The notes under the pieces were generated by a model, which was given only the letters and a program-made list of their open reading frames with translations, was not told the origin of the DNA and ran no database searches. From positions 99,878 through 163,877 of the forward strand of contig NZ_JAKIKQ010000009.1 in assembly GCF_023284045.1 (NCBI RefSeq): a stretch of DNA of 64,000 bases. The letters run 5' to 3'. Shown in pieces: positions 1-10,054 of the stretch. Source of the stretch: Shewanella kaireitica (GTDB taxonomy: Bacteria; Pseudomonadota; Gammaproteobacteria; Enterobacterales; Shewanellaceae). Position numbers and translations under genes: made by a program. Numbering within the stretch: position 1 is the first letter of the stretch; each line of letters starts with the position of its first letter.

Positions 1-982
1 CGCCCACATTAGGGTCGATAATACAGTTAGAAGTCATTACTACAGCACCAGGGAATGTGGCGAACTCTTTCTGTTGGTTCTGCCATGCACTACCGTAGTT
101 ACCTACAAGGTGTGGGTATTTTTTCAACTCTGGGTAAGCAAGTGCAGGTAGCATTTCACCGTGAGTGAATACGTTGATGCCCTTACCTTCAGTTTGTTGC
201 AAGATAAGCTCTAGATCTTTCATGTCATGACCAGACACTAAAATAGCTTTACCTTTTACAGATTTGGTGTTCACTTGAGTTGGCTCTGGGTGACCAAATG
301 CGTGTGTCTCGCCTTCATCGAGCATCGCCATGACGCGGTAGTTTAGCTGACCGATTTGCATTGCGGTTTCAAATAGCTTGTCACCATCAACAGAATCTTC
401 ACCTAGAAAAGCCATAATTTCGTGGAATTCACCAGCAACTTCATCGTTAGTTTGGTCAAGAACGCGAGCATGCTCCATGTAAGCCGCTGCGCCTTTAAGG
501 CCATATAAGCAAAGTAAACGTAAACCCATGATATCCTCATGAACTTCATCTTTACCGCGGTTAGGCGCAGCTTGAAGAGCTTGTGTTAGCATCTCAGGCT
601 TAGTTGTACCCAAGACTAGCTGCATTGTCGCTGTTGGAGCTTTTGCTTCAACATTTAGCTCAGCACATTTAGCTTCATAAGCTGTTTGTAAACGACTACG
701 GAAAGTGTTTGCTTGCGCTGTGTATTCAATAATACGGTCATCATCGAAGTTAACATTGGTTAGCGTAGCAAAGAATGCCTTTGGCACAAAAGTGTCAATC
801 TCGTGATCGATAACGCCGACTTCACGAGCACGAACAGCGTATGCTGACACCCCTTGAAGAATATAAATCAGAAGATCTTGTAGGTCTGATGTATCAGACG
901 ACTTACCACACATACCTTGAGTGTAACTACAGCCATTGCCCGCAGGCGTTCTAATTGTTTGCTCACATTGAATACAAAACAC
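1..982 (-). CDS. hcp: Hydroxylamine reductase / hybrid cluster protein (3' end outside window)
   Basis: Hcp is a cytoplasmic Fe-S protein linked to NO and hydroxylamine detoxification. The first 327 codons are visible, of about 550 usual for the family, so the C-terminal part with most hybrid-cluster ligands lies beyond position 1. The N-terminus reads MFCIQCEQT, with Cys3, Cys6, Cys18 and Cys25 forming the proximal cluster motif. Further in, family segments such as [23 protein letters not shown] and MTSNCIIDP are readable. The start is a GTG at 980-982, preceded by AGGAG eight bases upstream. An NsrR-type palindrome lies just upstream, which fits NO-induced expression. Confidence 0.93.
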   Translation of the reverse strand, partial: MFCIQCEQTIRTPAGNGCSYTQGMCGKSSDTSDLQDLLIYILQGVSAYAVRAREVGVIDHEIDTFVPKAFFATLTNVNFDDDRIIEYTAQANTFRSRLQTAYEAKCAELNVEAKAPTATMQLVLGTTKPEMLTQALQAAPNRGKDEVHEDIMGLRLLCLYGLKGAAAYMEHARVLDQTNDEVAGEFHEIMAFLGEDSVDGDKLFETAMQIGQLNYRVMAMLDEGETHAFGHPEPTQVNTKSVKGKAILVSGHDMKDLELILQQTEGKGINVFTHGEMLPALAYPELKKYPHLVGNYGSAWQNQQKEFATFPGAVVMTSNCIIDPNVG

Positions 983-1004
983 GACACTTACTCCTAATAC
1001 TTAA

Positions 1005-1027
1005 TACATGCATATAATTTGCATCTT
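1005..1027 (-). promoter_or_regulatory. NsrR-type NO-responsive operator upstream of hcp
   Basis: Read on the minus strand, the 23-mer begins AAGATGCA and ends TATGCATGTA. It matches the gammaproteobacterial NsrR consensus of two AAGATGCAT-like arms in 17 of 23 positions. It ends 22 bases before the hcp GTG. NsrR control of hcp is established in enterobacteria and predicted in Shewanella. The assignment here rests on the motif alone. Confidence 0.72.
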
Positions 1028-1090
1028 TAAAGCTAAGTTTACGCCGATTAAAAAATTGCAAAAGCACTTTTTATCGACAAAGACTAAAAC

Positions 1091-1106
1091 TATGAAAGAG
1101 ATCACT
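1091..1106 (-). promoter_or_regulatory. Possible CRP/FNR-family half-palindrome upstream of hcp
   Basis: On the minus strand this reads AGTGA, six bases, TCATA, a weak match to TGTGA-N6-TCACA. It sits about 110 bp before hcp. Anaerobic activation of hcp by FNR/CRP-type regulators is common, but the match is poor and the call is tentative. Confidence 0.2.
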
Positions 1107-1295
1107 TTAAGCGAATGCTAAATTATAAATATTGGCTGATATTTGCCTTATATTGGCCATGGATAAGAATCAACCTGATAACGACTCTCATTTCAGTGTG
1201 TTTGAATTAAAGTAAAGACGCTGGAGTCGGCTTTGTAATGGGTTTTGAATTAGTATTTTGAGGACTGGATAAGAATTTTATAAATGCTAGAAAAC
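1107..1295. other. Gene-free spacer between hcp and tyrA
   Basis: AT-rich interval between the divergently placed hcp 5' end and the tyrA 3' end. Nothing beyond the hcp regulatory sites and the tyrA terminator was recognised. Confidence 0.5.
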
Positions 1296-1320
1296 AAAAA
1301 AGGAGCCGTGGCTCCTTTTA
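1296..1320 (-). terminator. Rho-independent terminator of aroF-tyrA
   Basis: Seven-base stem AGGAGCC/GGCTCCT with a two-base loop. It is flanked by A-runs on one side and T-runs on the other, so it can act in both directions. On the minus strand it ends in six T residues, 25 bp after the tyrA stop. Confidence 0.85.
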
Positions 1321-1344
1321 TCTCTCACAAAAACTCAAATCAGG

Positions 1345-2484
1345 TTAGCCAGTTTTCATGTCATTCACAGATTGCAGCATTGCGCGGCTTTCACGTTGAA
1401 ACTGCGGTGCAAAATCACCAAACCACTGCGCAACTTCTTCAAACTGCTTAACAAAAGCCTCTCGATTACCAGATTTTAGGATCTGCAATGCCTGTGAGTA
1501 ATTATCAAGGTAGTCACTAATAGCAACTAAACTCTCCTCTTGAGCAAAGATGATGTCAGCGTAGAGTTCTGGACTCTGGGCAAACAAGCGCCCTACCATC
1601 GCCAGCTCTAAACGGTAAATAGGCGAGCTAAACTGCAACAACGACTCAATATCGGCTTCCTCTTTATAAAGATTAAGCCCATAAACAAATGAGGAGAAAT
1701 GGCGCATCGCTTGCACCAGCTGCATCGCTTTGTCATGTTTTTCAGGCTCAGCCTCAACAATGCGTGCACCCCAAATTTTTATCTGCTCGATAAGCCATTG
1801 GTATTCAGACTCACCGCGACCATGACAAACCACAACAACTTGCTTAGCAAGGCTACCAACGTCAGGGCCAAACATCGGGTGCAATCCCAAAACCGGTCCA
1901 CAATGGGCCGCTAACATAGCTTCAACTGGCGCACTCTTAATCGAGGTTAAGTCCGCAAGAATACAGTTGCTTGGTAGCTGGGTCAGCTTACTGGCAATCA
2001 ATTCGCAGGTAATATTGATAGGCACGGTAACAATGACGAGACCAGCGCCGTCAAAAATAGTTTGGCTATTAAGCCAGTCATCTTTATCTAACGACTTAAC
2101 TTCATATCCAGATAAAGTAAGCATCTGCGAAAATAACCCGCCAAGCTTACCTTCTCCACCGACAATGACCACATGCCCTAAATCAGCTTTAACTTGCTTA
2201 AAGCCAACATCCTTTTCATTAAGGTAAGACTCGCGCATTAAACGCCGTAAAATGTCTTCAATAAGTTGCGGTGCAACGTCCATCGCTTGTGCTTCTGCGC
2301 GCCTTTTAGCTAGCATCTTCGCTTCACGCTGTGGCGCATAGATTGGAAGCCCTGCACCGTGCTTAACAGCGCCTACTTGCGCCACTAAATCTAAACGCTT
2401 TCTGAGTAGGTGCAGTAATTGCTGGTCAACGCCATCAATCAAGCCTCTTAGGTTTTCAAGCTCTGCAGTGGTCTTCTCGTTCAT
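1345..2484 (-). CDS. tyrA: Bifunctional chorismate mutase / prephenate dehydrogenase
   Basis: Converts chorismate to prephenate and then to 4-hydroxyphenylpyruvate in tyrosine synthesis. An N-terminal AroQ-type chorismate mutase helical domain spans about residues 5-90 ([15 protein letters not shown], then RRLMRESY). The NAD-binding dehydrogenase domain follows, with a [10 protein letters not shown] turn near residue 115 and the GLHPMFGPD motif. Length is about 380 aa, against 373 in E. coli. A GTG/ATG frame opens at 2499 and overlaps the aroF stop. I prefer the ATG at 2484, because it has an AAGAGAGAG Shine-Dalgarno and matches the start of homologues. Cotranscribed with aroF. Confidence 0.95.
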   Translation of the reverse strand: MNEKTTAELENLRGLIDGVDQQLLHLLRKRLDLVAQVGAVKHGAGLPIYAPQREAKMLAKRRAEAQAMDVAPQLIEDILRRLMRESYLNEKDVGFKQVKADLGHVVIVGGEGKLGGLFSQMLTLSGYEVKSLDKDDWLNSQTIFDGAGLVIVTVPINITCELIASKLTQLPSNCILADLTSIKSAPVEAMLAAHCGPVLGLHPMFGPDVGSLAKQVVVVCHGRGESEYQWLIEQIKIWGARIVEAEPEKHDKAMQLVQAMRHFSSFVYGLNLYKEEADIESLLQFSSPIYRLELAMVGRLFAQSPELYADIIFAQEESLVAISDYLDNYSQALQILKSGNREAFVKQFEEVAQWFGDFAPQFQRESRAMLQSVNDMKTG

Positions 2485-2498
2485 TACTCTCTCTTCCA

Positions 2499-3590
2499 TC
2501 AGCCGTTTGCTACTTTCAGCATATCAAACCTTGTTGGTAATACTGAAGCTAAGTCTGCAGCTCCACTGCGTAATAATGTATCGGTTGTCTGCCAATCAAT
2601 ACATGCATCAGTAACAGACACGCCATAAGCGAGTTCACTAACCGGCAAATCACTACTCTGCTTGCCCGCATTAAGGTGGCTTTCAAGCATCACACCAATA
2701 ATCGACTGGTTGCCGTTAAGAATTTGATTGAATACATCTTCGCATACTGGTGTCTGCTTATTGTGATCTTTTGAAGAGTTACCGTGACTACAATCAACAA
2801 TCAAGCGTGCATTCAAATTGGCTGCATGTAACTGCTGTTCGCACTCAGCGACACTTGCGGCATCGTAATTTGGCGCTTTACCGCCACGCAAAATCACATG
2901 CCCGTCTGGATTACCCGCTGTTTGCAGCAGGGCAACTTGGCCTTTTTGGTTTATCCCCATAAAGCGGTGGCTACTTGCGGCTGATTCTAATGCATTTATT
3001 GCTACGCCTAATTTGCCATCGGTACCATTTTTGAAGCCAACTGGCATAGATAGACCCGATGCCATCTCACGGTGAGTTTGTGATTCAGTTGTACGTGCGC
3101 CAATAGCTGACCAAGTGATCAACTCTGACATGTACTGGGGGCTAATAGGATCAAGCGCTTCAGTCGCAACCGGCAGCTCAAGCTCAGCAAGCCAAATCAT
3201 CAGTTCGCGTGCTTTACGTAAGCCTTTATCAACATCAAATGACTCATCCATATCTGGATCGTTGATCATCCCCTTCCAACCTACAGTGGTGCGTGGCTTC
3301 TCAAAGTACACCCGCATCAATACGTAAAATTGGTCACCCAACTCATCATGGAGCTTTTTAAGTTTAAGCGCGTACTCTTTAGCGGCATCAATATCATGGA
3401 TTGAACAAGGTCCAGAGATCACCAACACTCGATTATCTCGTTTGTGGACGATGTCGGATACGGTTTTACGCGCATTAATCACATATTGACTAGCATGAGC
3501 AGATAATGGCAAAGCACGCTTTAGCTCCTCTGGAGTCACCAACACTTTCTCTGAACTAATATGTACGTTGTTAATTGTATCTTGCTGCAT
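2499..3590 (-). CDS. aroF: 3-deoxy-7-phosphoheptulonate (DAHP) synthase, AroF type
   Basis: Condenses phosphoenolpyruvate with erythrose-4-phosphate, the first step of the shikimate pathway. About 363 aa with the class I signatures [31 protein letters not shown] and [11 protein letters not shown]. The open frame begins with a GTG at 3599. The ATG at 3590 gives [11 protein letters not shown], which aligns with the E. coli AroF start MQKDALNNVHI, and has AGGTGA five bases upstream. Pairing with tyrA suggests the tyrosine-sensitive isozyme, as in the enteric aroF-tyrA operon. I saw no convincing TyrR box upstream. Confidence 0.94.
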   Translation of the reverse strand: MQQDTINNVHISSEKVLVTPEELKRALPLSAHASQYVINARKTVSDIVHKRDNRVLVISGPCSIHDIDAAKEYALKLKKLHDELGDQFYVLMRVYFEKPRTTVGWKGMINDPDMDESFDVDKGLRKARELMIWLAELELPVATEALDPISPQYMSELITWSAIGARTTESQTHREMASGLSMPVGFKNGTDGKLGVAINALESAASSHRFMGINQKGQVALLQTAGNPDGHVILRGGKAPNYDAASVAECEQQLHAANLNARLIVDCSHGNSSKDHNKQTPVCEDVFNQILNGNQSIIGVMLESHLNAGKQSSDLPVSELAYGVSVTDACIDWQTTDTLLRSGAADLASVLPTRFDMLKVANG

Positions 3591-3599
3591 GCTCATCAC

Positions 3600-3857
3600 C
3601 TGATTTAAGTCTTCTACTGTTGCAAACCAATTTGCAGAGTTAACCGTTAGCTAAACTAATTAATCGTAACGCCGTACTGCTACACCATTACATCTTGAGA
3701 GCACTATGCCAGCGAGCAAGGCTAAGATCAAGCAGCAAATTTAAATAATGAAAATTATTGTTGTTGGTTTGGCTCTCTATGATGCTTCAGCGTTTGAAAC
3801 AAGGCACTGGCTATAAGTCTTCAGAATAGGAAAATGAAAGATCATAAATCGCAGCCA
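3600..3857. other. Upstream region of aroF
   Basis: Gene-free, AT-rich stretch between aroF and the rplS terminator. It presumably holds the aroF promoter. I could not identify a clear -35/-10 pair or a TyrR box with confidence. Confidence 0.4.
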
Positions 3858-3884
3858 ACAAAAAACCGCCATATAGGCGGTTTC
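3858..3884 (-). terminator. Terminator of the rpsP-rimM-trmD-rplS operon
   Basis: Minus-strand hairpin AACCGCC, five-base loop, GGCGGTT, running into six T residues. It lies 54 bp after the rplS stop. Confidence 0.88.
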
Positions 3885-3937
3885 TCGTGCGAACACTGCA
3901 TCTTTTTTTAGCCGAACTAATTATTACTAAAAAGTAA

Positions 3938-4291
3938 TTACTTAGTTGAAAGCTTCTCACGGATACGTGCAGACTTACCTGAACGCTCACGTAGGTAGTA
4001 AAGCTTAGCACGACGAACACGGCCGCGACGCTTAACTTCGATGCTAGAGATGATTGGGCTGTGAGTCTGGAACGCACGCTCAACACCTTCACCATTAGAG
4101 ATTTTACGTACTGTGAATGCAGAGTGAACGCCGCGGTTACGCTTAGCGATTACAACGCCTTCAAACGCCTGTAGACGCTCTTTACCGCCTTCTACAACAC
4201 GTACTTTTACAACTACTGTATCACCGGCACCAAATTCTGGTACGTCGGTTTTCATTTGCTCTTCGTTGAGCATTTTGATGATGTTATTCAT
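3938..4291 (-). CDS. rplS: 50S ribosomal protein L19
   Basis: Ribosomal protein at the 30S-50S interface. The 117 residues match the L19 family length (115 in E. coli) and its conserved segments, including [38 protein letters not shown] and the basic [15 protein letters not shown] tail. It is the last gene of the rpsP-rimM-trmD-rplS operon, 36 bp after trmD, with a strong terminator behind it. Confidence 0.97.
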   Translation of the reverse strand: MNNIIKMLNEEQMKTDVPEFGAGDTVVVKVRVVEGGKERLQAFEGVVIAKRNRGVHSAFTVRKISNGEGVERAFQTHSPIISSIEVKRRGRVRRAKLYYLRERSGKSARIREKLSTK

Positions 4292-4327
4292 TAAATAAAC
4301 TCCATACTAGTAATAACTGCGCTTCGA

Positions 4328-5074
4328 CTAAGCATCTTGTTTGATGCTGTCAACAAATTCAGCTAAAAGCTGCTCTTGTTCGCCAGTCAGAGCTAGATTT
4401 TCAAGTAATTCTGGTCGTCTTAACAAAGTTCTTCCGAGACTTTGTTGCAAACGCCAGCGTCTAATATGTTCGTGGTTGCCACTTAGTAACACGGCTGGAA
4501 CATCCAGCCCATCCATACTTTCAGGACGCGTATAGTGGGGGCAATCCAGTAAACCGTCAGAGAAGGAGTCCTGCTCTGCTGAAGCCTTCTTTCCTAGCAC
4601 GCCAGGAACAAGTCTCGATACTGAATCAATCAAAGTCATCGCAGGAAGTTCACCGCCCGAAAGCACGTAATCTCCAATCGACCACTCTTCGTCCACTTCA
4701 GTTTGTATAATGCGCTCATCGACACCTTCGTATCGTCCACACACTAAGACCAAACAGGATGATTTTGCTAACTCTTCAACGCCTTGCTGTGTCAGCTTAC
4801 GGCCTTGAGGAGAAAGGTAGATCACCTTTGCCTCTTTTCCAGCTGCAGCTTTCGCCGCATGGATGGCATCACGTAGAGGTTGCACCATCATTAACATGCC
4901 AGGGCCACCACCGTATGGGCGGTCATCCACTGTCTTATGTTTATCATGGGTGAAATCACGAGGATTCCACGTTTGCATCTCTAGTAATCCTTTACTAACT
5001 GCACGACCCGTTACACCAAAGTCTGTTACGGCACGAAACATCTCCGGAAACAGGGTTACTACCCCTAACCACAT
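4328..5074 (-). CDS. trmD: tRNA (guanine-37-N1)-methyltransferase
   Basis: Methylates G37 next to the anticodon using S-adenosylmethionine, preventing +1 frameshifting. The 248-aa protein has the trefoil-knot SPOUT signatures: LSPQGRKL at residues 87-94, [11 protein letters not shown] at 112-122 and [11 protein letters not shown] at 134-144. The flexible RPYGGGPGM loop is near residue 52. It starts 15 bp after rimM in the conserved ribosomal operon. Confidence 0.97.
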   Translation of the reverse strand: MWLGVVTLFPEMFRAVTDFGVTGRAVSKGLLEMQTWNPRDFTHDKHKTVDDRPYGGGPGMLMMVQPLRDAIHAAKAAAGKEAKVIYLSPQGRKLTQQGVEELAKSSCLVLVCGRYEGVDERIIQTEVDEEWSIGDYVLSGGELPAMTLIDSVSRLVPGVLGKKASAEQDSFSDGLLDCPHYTRPESMDGLDVPAVLLSGNHEHIRRWRLQQSLGRTLLRRPELLENLALTGEQEQLLAEFVDSIKQDA

Positions 5075-5089
5075 CTGCTCTACCTCGAC

Positions 5090-5620
5090 TTAAAAGTCCG
5101 GATCCCAATCCACTAAAATCTGTTTTGCCGTCAAATCCACCTTTTGGATGAACTGTTCGGTAACAAAGGGGATCATTCGTTCCGCTTTGCCAAAGCCATC
5201 TTTTGCGTTAGCTTTAACTAGGAGTACGTCATTTGATCCTGTTTCCACGATCTCTTGCACTTTACCCATGTTATAGCCTTTGGTATTCACCACTTCACAT
5301 CCGATAAGATCTCGCCAGTAGAATTCATCTTCTGGCAAAACTTCCATCTGTTCAGGAGTGACGGCAATCTCACAATTTGTAAGTGCCTGAGCCTGATCCC
5401 GTGTTTCTACGCCTTCAAGACAAGCGACTACCGCTTTACCTTGCATACGCCACTGGAGGACTTTAACCTCACGCCATTCACCTTGCTCTTTTAACAACCA
5501 AGGAGAATAATCAAAAATACCTTCAACAGAATCGGTATAGGTAGTGATCTTCAACCAACCTTTAATGCCGTGACTTGAACCTAATTTCCCAAGTACGACG
5601 GGTTCTTGTTTACTGCTCAT
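5090..5620 (-). CDS. rimM: 16S rRNA processing / 30S maturation protein RimM
   Basis: Assists assembly of the 30S head around S19. About 176 aa, with the N-terminal barrel ([15 protein letters not shown]) and the C-terminal PRC barrel ([30 protein letters not shown]). The frame opens at a TTG (5623). The ATG immediately downstream at 5620 is the likelier start. It lies between rpsP and trmD with short gaps, as in other gammaproteobacteria. Confidence 0.95.
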   Translation of the reverse strand: MSSKQEPVVLGKLGSSHGIKGWLKITTYTDSVEGIFDYSPWLLKEQGEWREVKVLQWRMQGKAVVACLEGVETRDQAQALTNCEIAVTPEQMEVLPEDEFYWRDLIGCEVVNTKGYNMGKVQEIVETGSNDVLLVKANAKDGFGKAERMIPFVTEQFIQKVDLTAKQILVDWDPDF

Positions 5621-5640
5621 CAATCTATACCTTAACGCTA

Positions 5641-5892
5641 TTAAGCAGCTGCTTTACGAGCGTCTTTGATCAATTTTGCTACACGGTCAGATGTAGCAGC
5701 ACCGTTAGAAACCCAGTGCTCAACACGGTCAAGATCTAAGCGTAGAGCTTCTTCTTGGCCACGAGCTAATGGGTTAAAAAAGCCAACACGCTCAATGAAA
5801 CGACCGTCACGGGCGTTACGGCTGTCAGCAACAACGATGTTATAAAATGGACGCTTTTTTGCGCCGCCACGAGCTAAACGAATGGTAACCAT
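5641..5892 (-). CDS. rpsP: 30S ribosomal protein S16
   Basis: Primary rRNA-binding small-subunit protein, 83 aa from the ATG at 5892 ([17 protein letters not shown]), against 82 in E. coli. The open frame runs 12 codons further upstream, but that extension is not part of the family. GAGGAT lies about 10 bases before the chosen ATG. First gene of the operon. Confidence 0.96.
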   Translation of the reverse strand: MVTIRLARGGAKKRPFYNIVVADSRNARDGRFIERVGFFNPLARGQEEALRLDLDRVEHWVSNGAATSDRVAKLIKDARKAAA

Positions 5893-5930
5893 GCGTTTTG
5901 TATCCTCTAATGATTTGCTTTTTATCAAGC

Positions 5931-5967
5931 AAAAATAAAAACTGAAACTCCGTGTTCGCGGAGAGCC
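5931..5967 (-). promoter_or_regulatory. Possible attenuator hairpin in the rpsP leader
   Basis: In the transcribed leader on the minus strand, CTCCG, a six-base loop and CGGAG are followed by TTTCAG and then two T-runs interrupted by an A. This looks like a weak intrinsic terminator between the promoter and rpsP. The five-bp stem is short, so this may be only a leader hairpin. Confidence 0.33.
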
Positions 5968-5986
5968 CCAGATAGAAAGCCGGCCG

Positions 5987-6014
5987 ATTTTACCTGACTG
6001 ACCGGCGAATGCAA
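5987..6014 (-). promoter_or_regulatory. Sigma-70 promoter of the rpsP operon
   Basis: On the minus strand, TTGCAT (6009-6014) and TAAAAT (5987-5992) are separated by 16 bases. The pair sits about 95 bp before rpsP, downstream of the ffh transcript end. This is a good match to a housekeeping promoter. Confidence 0.6.
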
Positions 6015-6045
6015 CCGTAATCGACGTTTATTACGCCAAAAACGA

Positions 6046-6083
6046 TTTACAGGCTAGAATGAAAACTCACTCTAGCCTGTAAA
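6046..6083 (-). terminator. Long hairpin after ffh, probable terminator
   Basis: Perfect 13-bp stem TTTACAGGCTAGA/TCTAGCCTGTAAA with a 12-base loop, starting 28 bp after the ffh stop. The minus-strand 3' side continues TCGTTTTTGG, so the T-tract is displaced and imperfect. Confidence 0.6.
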
Positions 6084-6110
6084 ATTTTGTACGGAACGAT
6101 TAATAATAGA

Positions 6111-7484
6111 CTAGCGGCCTGGCATTTTCATACCCGGTGGTAACATACCGCTCATACCACGCATCATCTTTTTCATGCCGCCTTTAGATGACATTTTCTT
6201 CATCATCTTCTGCATCTGAGTAAACTGTTTAAGTAAACGGTTTACATCTTGAATTTGTGTACCAGACCCCATAGCAATACGGCGCTTACGAGAGCCTTTA
6301 ATAATGTCAGGACGTTGACGTTCACCGGGAGTCATTGAGTTGATAATAGCTTCCATTTGTCCAGTCATCTTACCGTCTTGAACTTGAGCAAGCGCTTCTG
6401 GTGGCAGTTGACCAACACCTGGCAGCTTCTCAATCATGTTCATCATGCCGCCCATGTTCTTCATCTGCTGCAGCTGCTCACGGAAATCTTCTAAATCGAA
6501 ACTACCGCCCTTTTTGACCTTAGAGGCAAGTTTCATCGCCTTTTCTTGGTCAACGCCGCGCTCGACTTCTTCAATCAGCGATAATACATCGCCCATACCA
6601 AGAATACGCGAAGCGATTCGGTCTGGGTGGAAAGCTTCTAGTGCGTCAGTTTTCTCACCGACACCCAAGAACTTAATCGGTTTACCCGTAATATTACGAA
6701 TCGATAACGCTGCACCACCGCGAGCATCACCATCCACTTTTGTCAGTACAACACCCGTTAGTGGTAGCGCTTCATTAAAGGCTTTAGCAGTGTTAGCCGC
6801 ATCTTGACCCGTCATGGCATCAACCACAAACAAGGTCTCAACAGGGTTTACAGTCGCGTGAAGCTCTTTAATTTCGTCCATCATCGCTTCATCAACATGT
6901 AAGCGACCTGCCGTATCGACAATCACTACATCAATGAACTTAAGCTTGGCATGTGCAATCGCAGCATTAGCAATATCAACAGGCTTTTGGCTAACATCTG
7001 ATGGGAAAAACTCAACTTCAACTTCTTCAGCTAAGGTTTCTAGTTGCTTGATTGCAGCAGGACGGTATACGTCAGCACTGACAACCAATACAGATTTCTT
7101 TTCACGCTCTCGCAAAAACTTTGACAGCTTAGCGACACTGGTAGTTTTACCCGCGCCTTGCAGACCCGCCATCATTATCACTGCCGGAGGTTGAGCTGAT
7201 AGATCCAAAGCCTCGTTGGCTTCGCCCATCGCATTTTCTAGCTCACTCTGGACAATCTTAATAAACGCCTGTCCTGGGCTTAGGCTTTTAGAAACCTCTT
7301 GTCCGACAGCACGCTCTTTTACGCTATTAACAAATTCGCGCACAACCGGTAAAGCAACATCGGCCTCAAGTAGGGCCATACGAACTTCGCGCAAAGTTTC
7401 CTTAACGTTTTCTTCCGTTAAGCGACCACGGCCACTGATATTCTTCAGCGTACGTGACAATCTGTCAGTTAAGTTCTCAAACAT
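6111..7484 (-). CDS. ffh: Signal recognition particle GTPase Ffh
   Basis: Binds 4.5S RNA and signal sequences and delivers ribosomes to FtsY at the inner membrane. From the ATG at 7484 (MFENLTDRLSR) it is 457 aa, against 453 in E. coli. The frame extends 25 codons further, but those residues do not belong to the family. The G domain has GLQGAGKTT at residues 107-115, DTAGR and TKVDGDARGG. The C-terminal M domain is methionine-rich (MKKMMRGMSGMLPPG). Confidence 0.96.
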   Translation of the reverse strand: MFENLTDRLSRTLKNISGRGRLTEENVKETLREVRMALLEADVALPVVREFVNSVKERAVGQEVSKSLSPGQAFIKIVQSELENAMGEANEALDLSAQPPAVIMMAGLQGAGKTTSVAKLSKFLREREKKSVLVVSADVYRPAAIKQLETLAEEVEVEFFPSDVSQKPVDIANAAIAHAKLKFIDVVIVDTAGRLHVDEAMMDEIKELHATVNPVETLFVVDAMTGQDAANTAKAFNEALPLTGVVLTKVDGDARGGAALSIRNITGKPIKFLGVGEKTDALEAFHPDRIASRILGMGDVLSLIEEVERGVDQEKAMKLASKVKKGGSFDLEDFREQLQQMKNMGGMMNMIEKLPGVGQLPPEALAQVQDGKMTGQMEAIINSMTPGERQRPDIIKGSRKRRIAMGSGTQIQDVNRLLKQFTQMQKMMKKMSSKGGMKKMMRGMSGMLPPGMKMPGR

Positions 7485-7868
7485 TATCCAGTTCTTTACC
7501 GTTTTAAATTGATATTGATGGGCAGTATTATAGCGATGCCCAGATATTATGCTACTCAATGAGCCAAGTAACTTGCCTTACATCAGTCCTATCGACGACA
7601 TTTTATGAAAAAACTGACCTAAGACATAGATTCAGCCTATTTTTGCAACCAATGTCACTGCCCAAATAACCCAAGCTCATGTTAATCTAACCACTGGGTT
7701 TCTGTGATTCAAATCCTATGACTTTAGAATAGAAACTTGGTGGGTTACGATTTGTGATTCAGTAATTTAACTTCTGATTGAATCAAGTTAATATAAGTCT
7801 GCTTTGACTTTTGGTTAGGGCCAACAAGCTAATAAAACAATTAGCTCACAACAATAGGTTAATACTCA
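7485..7868. other. Divergent ffh / ypjD promoter region
   Basis: AT-rich gene-free interval between two divergent genes, which must hold both promoters. No operator or RNA gene was recognised. Confidence 0.4.
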
Positions 7869-8657
7869 ATGGTTATTTTTTCAGCTTCAGCCATGTTTTT
7901 TTACAGTATTGCTTTGGTTCTCGTCGCGACTCGTCTTTTTCACGCAGATGGACCAAACAGGAAATTAGTTGCAGGCGTTGCAGCCATAGGTGTTGTGTTG
8001 CATGCAGCCGCCCTATCACAAGCGGTATTTACTGGTGATGGTCAAAACTTTAGCTTGACTAATGTCATCTCTTTGGTGAATTGGATTATCACCTTTAGCT
8101 TTACCATATTGCTGTTTCGCCTCAAGGTTATCGTCGTGGTACCAGTGGTCTACGCCTGCTCGGTGATCTCCGTCGCGCTATTATGGCTCGTTCCACCAGA
8201 ATACATCACTCACTTTGAGATCCACCCAGATGTATTGGTGCATGTCGTATTGTCACTAATGGCATACAGTGCCTTAATGATTGCAGCACTTTATGCAATC
8301 CAATTAGCCATCATTCAACATCGACTCAAGAGCAAGAAGCTGGTTATGACGTCAGCGATGCCGCCATTAATGACGGTTGAAAAGCAGCTTTACCACTTAG
8401 TGATTGTCGGCGTCATTCTATTAAGTTTAGCACTGGCAACGGGCTTCATATTCCTTGACGATATGTTCGAAGAGGGGAAAGGTCACAAAGCGATTTTGTC
8501 CATCCTTGCATGGTGTGTGTATATAGGTATGCTAGCGCAGCAATATTGGGTCGGTTGTAAGATTAGAACAGCCGTTGCATACACCTTGACTGGCGGAGTT
8601 TTACTATCACTTGCCTACTTTGGTGCCCGTATTGTTAAAGAGTTAATCCTCGGTTAA
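7869..8657 (+). CDS. ypjD: Inner-membrane protein of the CcsA/CcmC cytochrome-assembly superfamily (YpjD type)
   Basis: 262 aa with about eight predicted membrane segments. It matches the CcsA-like fold: the late segment FEEGKGHKAILSILAW, followed by another helix ending QYWVG, resembles the GxGHKxxLSxxAW pattern. Enteric YpjD lies beside ffh and a CorC/HlyC-type gene, as here. Its biochemical role is not established, so heme handling is inferred from the superfamily only. The start has only a weak AGGTTAA upstream. Confidence 0.85.
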   Translation: MVIFSASAMFFYSIALVLVATRLFHADGPNRKLVAGVAAIGVVLHAAALSQAVFTGDGQNFSLTNVISLVNWIITFSFTILLFRLKVIVVVPVVYACSVISVALLWLVPPEYITHFEIHPDVLVHVVLSLMAYSALMIAALYAIQLAIIQHRLKSKKLVMTSAMPPLMTVEKQLYHLVIVGVILLSLALATGFIFLDDMFEEGKGHKAILSILAWCVYIGMLAQQYWVGCKIRTAVAYTLTGGVLLSLAYFGARIVKELILG

Positions 8658-8777
8658 TCCCACTCTCGTCAGTTGGCTCAATCGATTCAGTATTGAGCCA
8701 AACTTGACATGTTTTCGAAATATCTGTAATTACTAATTTTTTACGGTTTTAATTAATCCACAGCGGAGCTCCAACTT

Positions 8778-10052
8778 TTGGACGAAATATCCACTGGCGT
8801 ACTATTATCTGTTCTGTTCGTCTTGATTTTACTTTCAGCCTATTTCTCAGGGTCTGAAACAGCCATGATGAGCCTAAATAGATACCGTTTACGTCATTTG
8901 GCATCAAGCGGCCATAAAGGCGCTATTCGCGCGACAAAACTACTTGAGCGCCCTGATAGATTGATTGGACTTATCCTGATCGGTAACAACTTGGTCAATA
9001 TCCTCGCCTCCTCCATAGCCACCATTATCGGTCTGCGCTTATTTGGTGACGTGGGGATTGCGATCTCTACCGGTGTATTGACCATGGTTGTACTGGTTTT
9101 TGCCGAAGTGACGCCTAAAACCTTTGCCGCGCTGCACCCGGAACGTATCGCATTTCCGTCTAGCCACATTTTACGTTTACTACTGATAGTACTGCTTCCA
9201 TTCGTAAAAGCAGTCAATCTTATTACTTCTGCAGTGCTGCGAATGGTTGGTATCCGCTCGACAAAAACTTCAGATGCACTAAGCCAAGAAGAGTTGCGCA
9301 CAGTAGTACACGAAGCAGGTGCATTGATACCTAGACGTCACCAAGAGATGCTGCTGTCAATTATGGATTTGGAAAAGGTCACTGTTGAAGATGTGATGGT
9401 GCCTCGCTCTGAACTTTACGCCATTAATATCAATGACGAGTTCAAGAGTATTAATAAACAGGTGATTCAGAGCCCTCATACTCGAGTGCTGCTATACCGT
9501 GATACTGTTGATGACGCAGTTGGTTTTGTTCACCTGCGCGATGCACTACGTCTGCAATCTAAAGGACAATTTAGTAAGTCTTCGCTTCTACGTGCAGTAA
9601 AGGAGCTTTACTTCATCCCTGAAGGTACACCACTGAATGTCCAGTTGAGTAACTTCCAGCAAAATAAAGAACGCATTGGTCTAGTGGTAGACGAGTACGG
9701 CGATATTCAGGGCTTAGTCACCCTTGAAGATATTCTGGAAGAGATAGTTGGCGATTATACGACCTCGATGATCACCACACCGAGTGAAGATATTAATGAA
9801 CAACAAGATGGTAGCTTCCTGATTGAAGCAAGTATCAACATTCGAGAACTGAATAAAGAGATGGACTGGCAGTTTCCAATTGATGGTCCTAAGACCCTTA
9901 ACGGCTTAATATTGGAACATCTTGAAGAGATCCCAACGGTCAAAACCAGTATGCGAATTGCAGGCTACCCCATTGAGGTAATAGAACTAGGCGATAACAT
10001 GGTGAAAACGGTACGAGTATTACCTCAACACTATGCGCAACCTACAGCTTAA
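8778..10052 (+). CDS. CNNM/CorB-CorC family transporter (DUF21, CBS pair, CorC_HlyC domain)
   Basis: A 424-aa membrane protein, homologue of E. coli YfjD/CorB. A DUF21 domain covers roughly residues 1-185 with the SAYFSGSETAMMSLN motif. Two CBS repeats follow (about 195-320, including VEDVMVPRSELY and GLVVDEYGDIQGLVTLEDILEEIVGD). The C-terminal CorC_HlyC domain ends near residue 415. The family is linked to Mg2+/Co2+ efflux. The start is TTG at 8778, with GCGGAG nine bases upstream. A bidirectional terminator follows directly. Confidence 0.9.
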   Translation: MDEISTGVLLSVLFVLILLSAYFSGSETAMMSLNRYRLRHLASSGHKGAIRATKLLERPDRLIGLILIGNNLVNILASSIATIIGLRLFGDVGIAISTGVLTMVVLVFAEVTPKTFAALHPERIAFPSSHILRLLLIVLLPFVKAVNLITSAVLRMVGIRSTKTSDALSQEELRTVVHEAGALIPRRHQEMLLSIMDLEKVTVEDVMVPRSELYAININDEFKSINKQVIQSPHTRVLLYRDTVDDAVGFVHLRDALRLQSKGQFSKSSLLRAVKELYFIPEGTPLNVQLSNFQQNKERIGLVVDEYGDIQGLVTLEDILEEIVGDYTTSMITTPSEDINEQQDGSFLIEASINIRELNKEMDWQFPIDGPKTLNGLILEHLEEIPTVKTSMRIAGYPIEVIELGDNMVKTVRVLPQHYAQPTA

Positions 10053-10054
10053 AT

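Noticed and set aside
3811..4095. 94-codon frame overlapping rplS
   Set aside because: Out-of-frame shadow of the ribosomal protein gene and its terminator.
7811..8038. 75-codon frame overlapping the start of ypjD
   Set aside because: Different frame of a well-supported membrane protein gene; no independent support.
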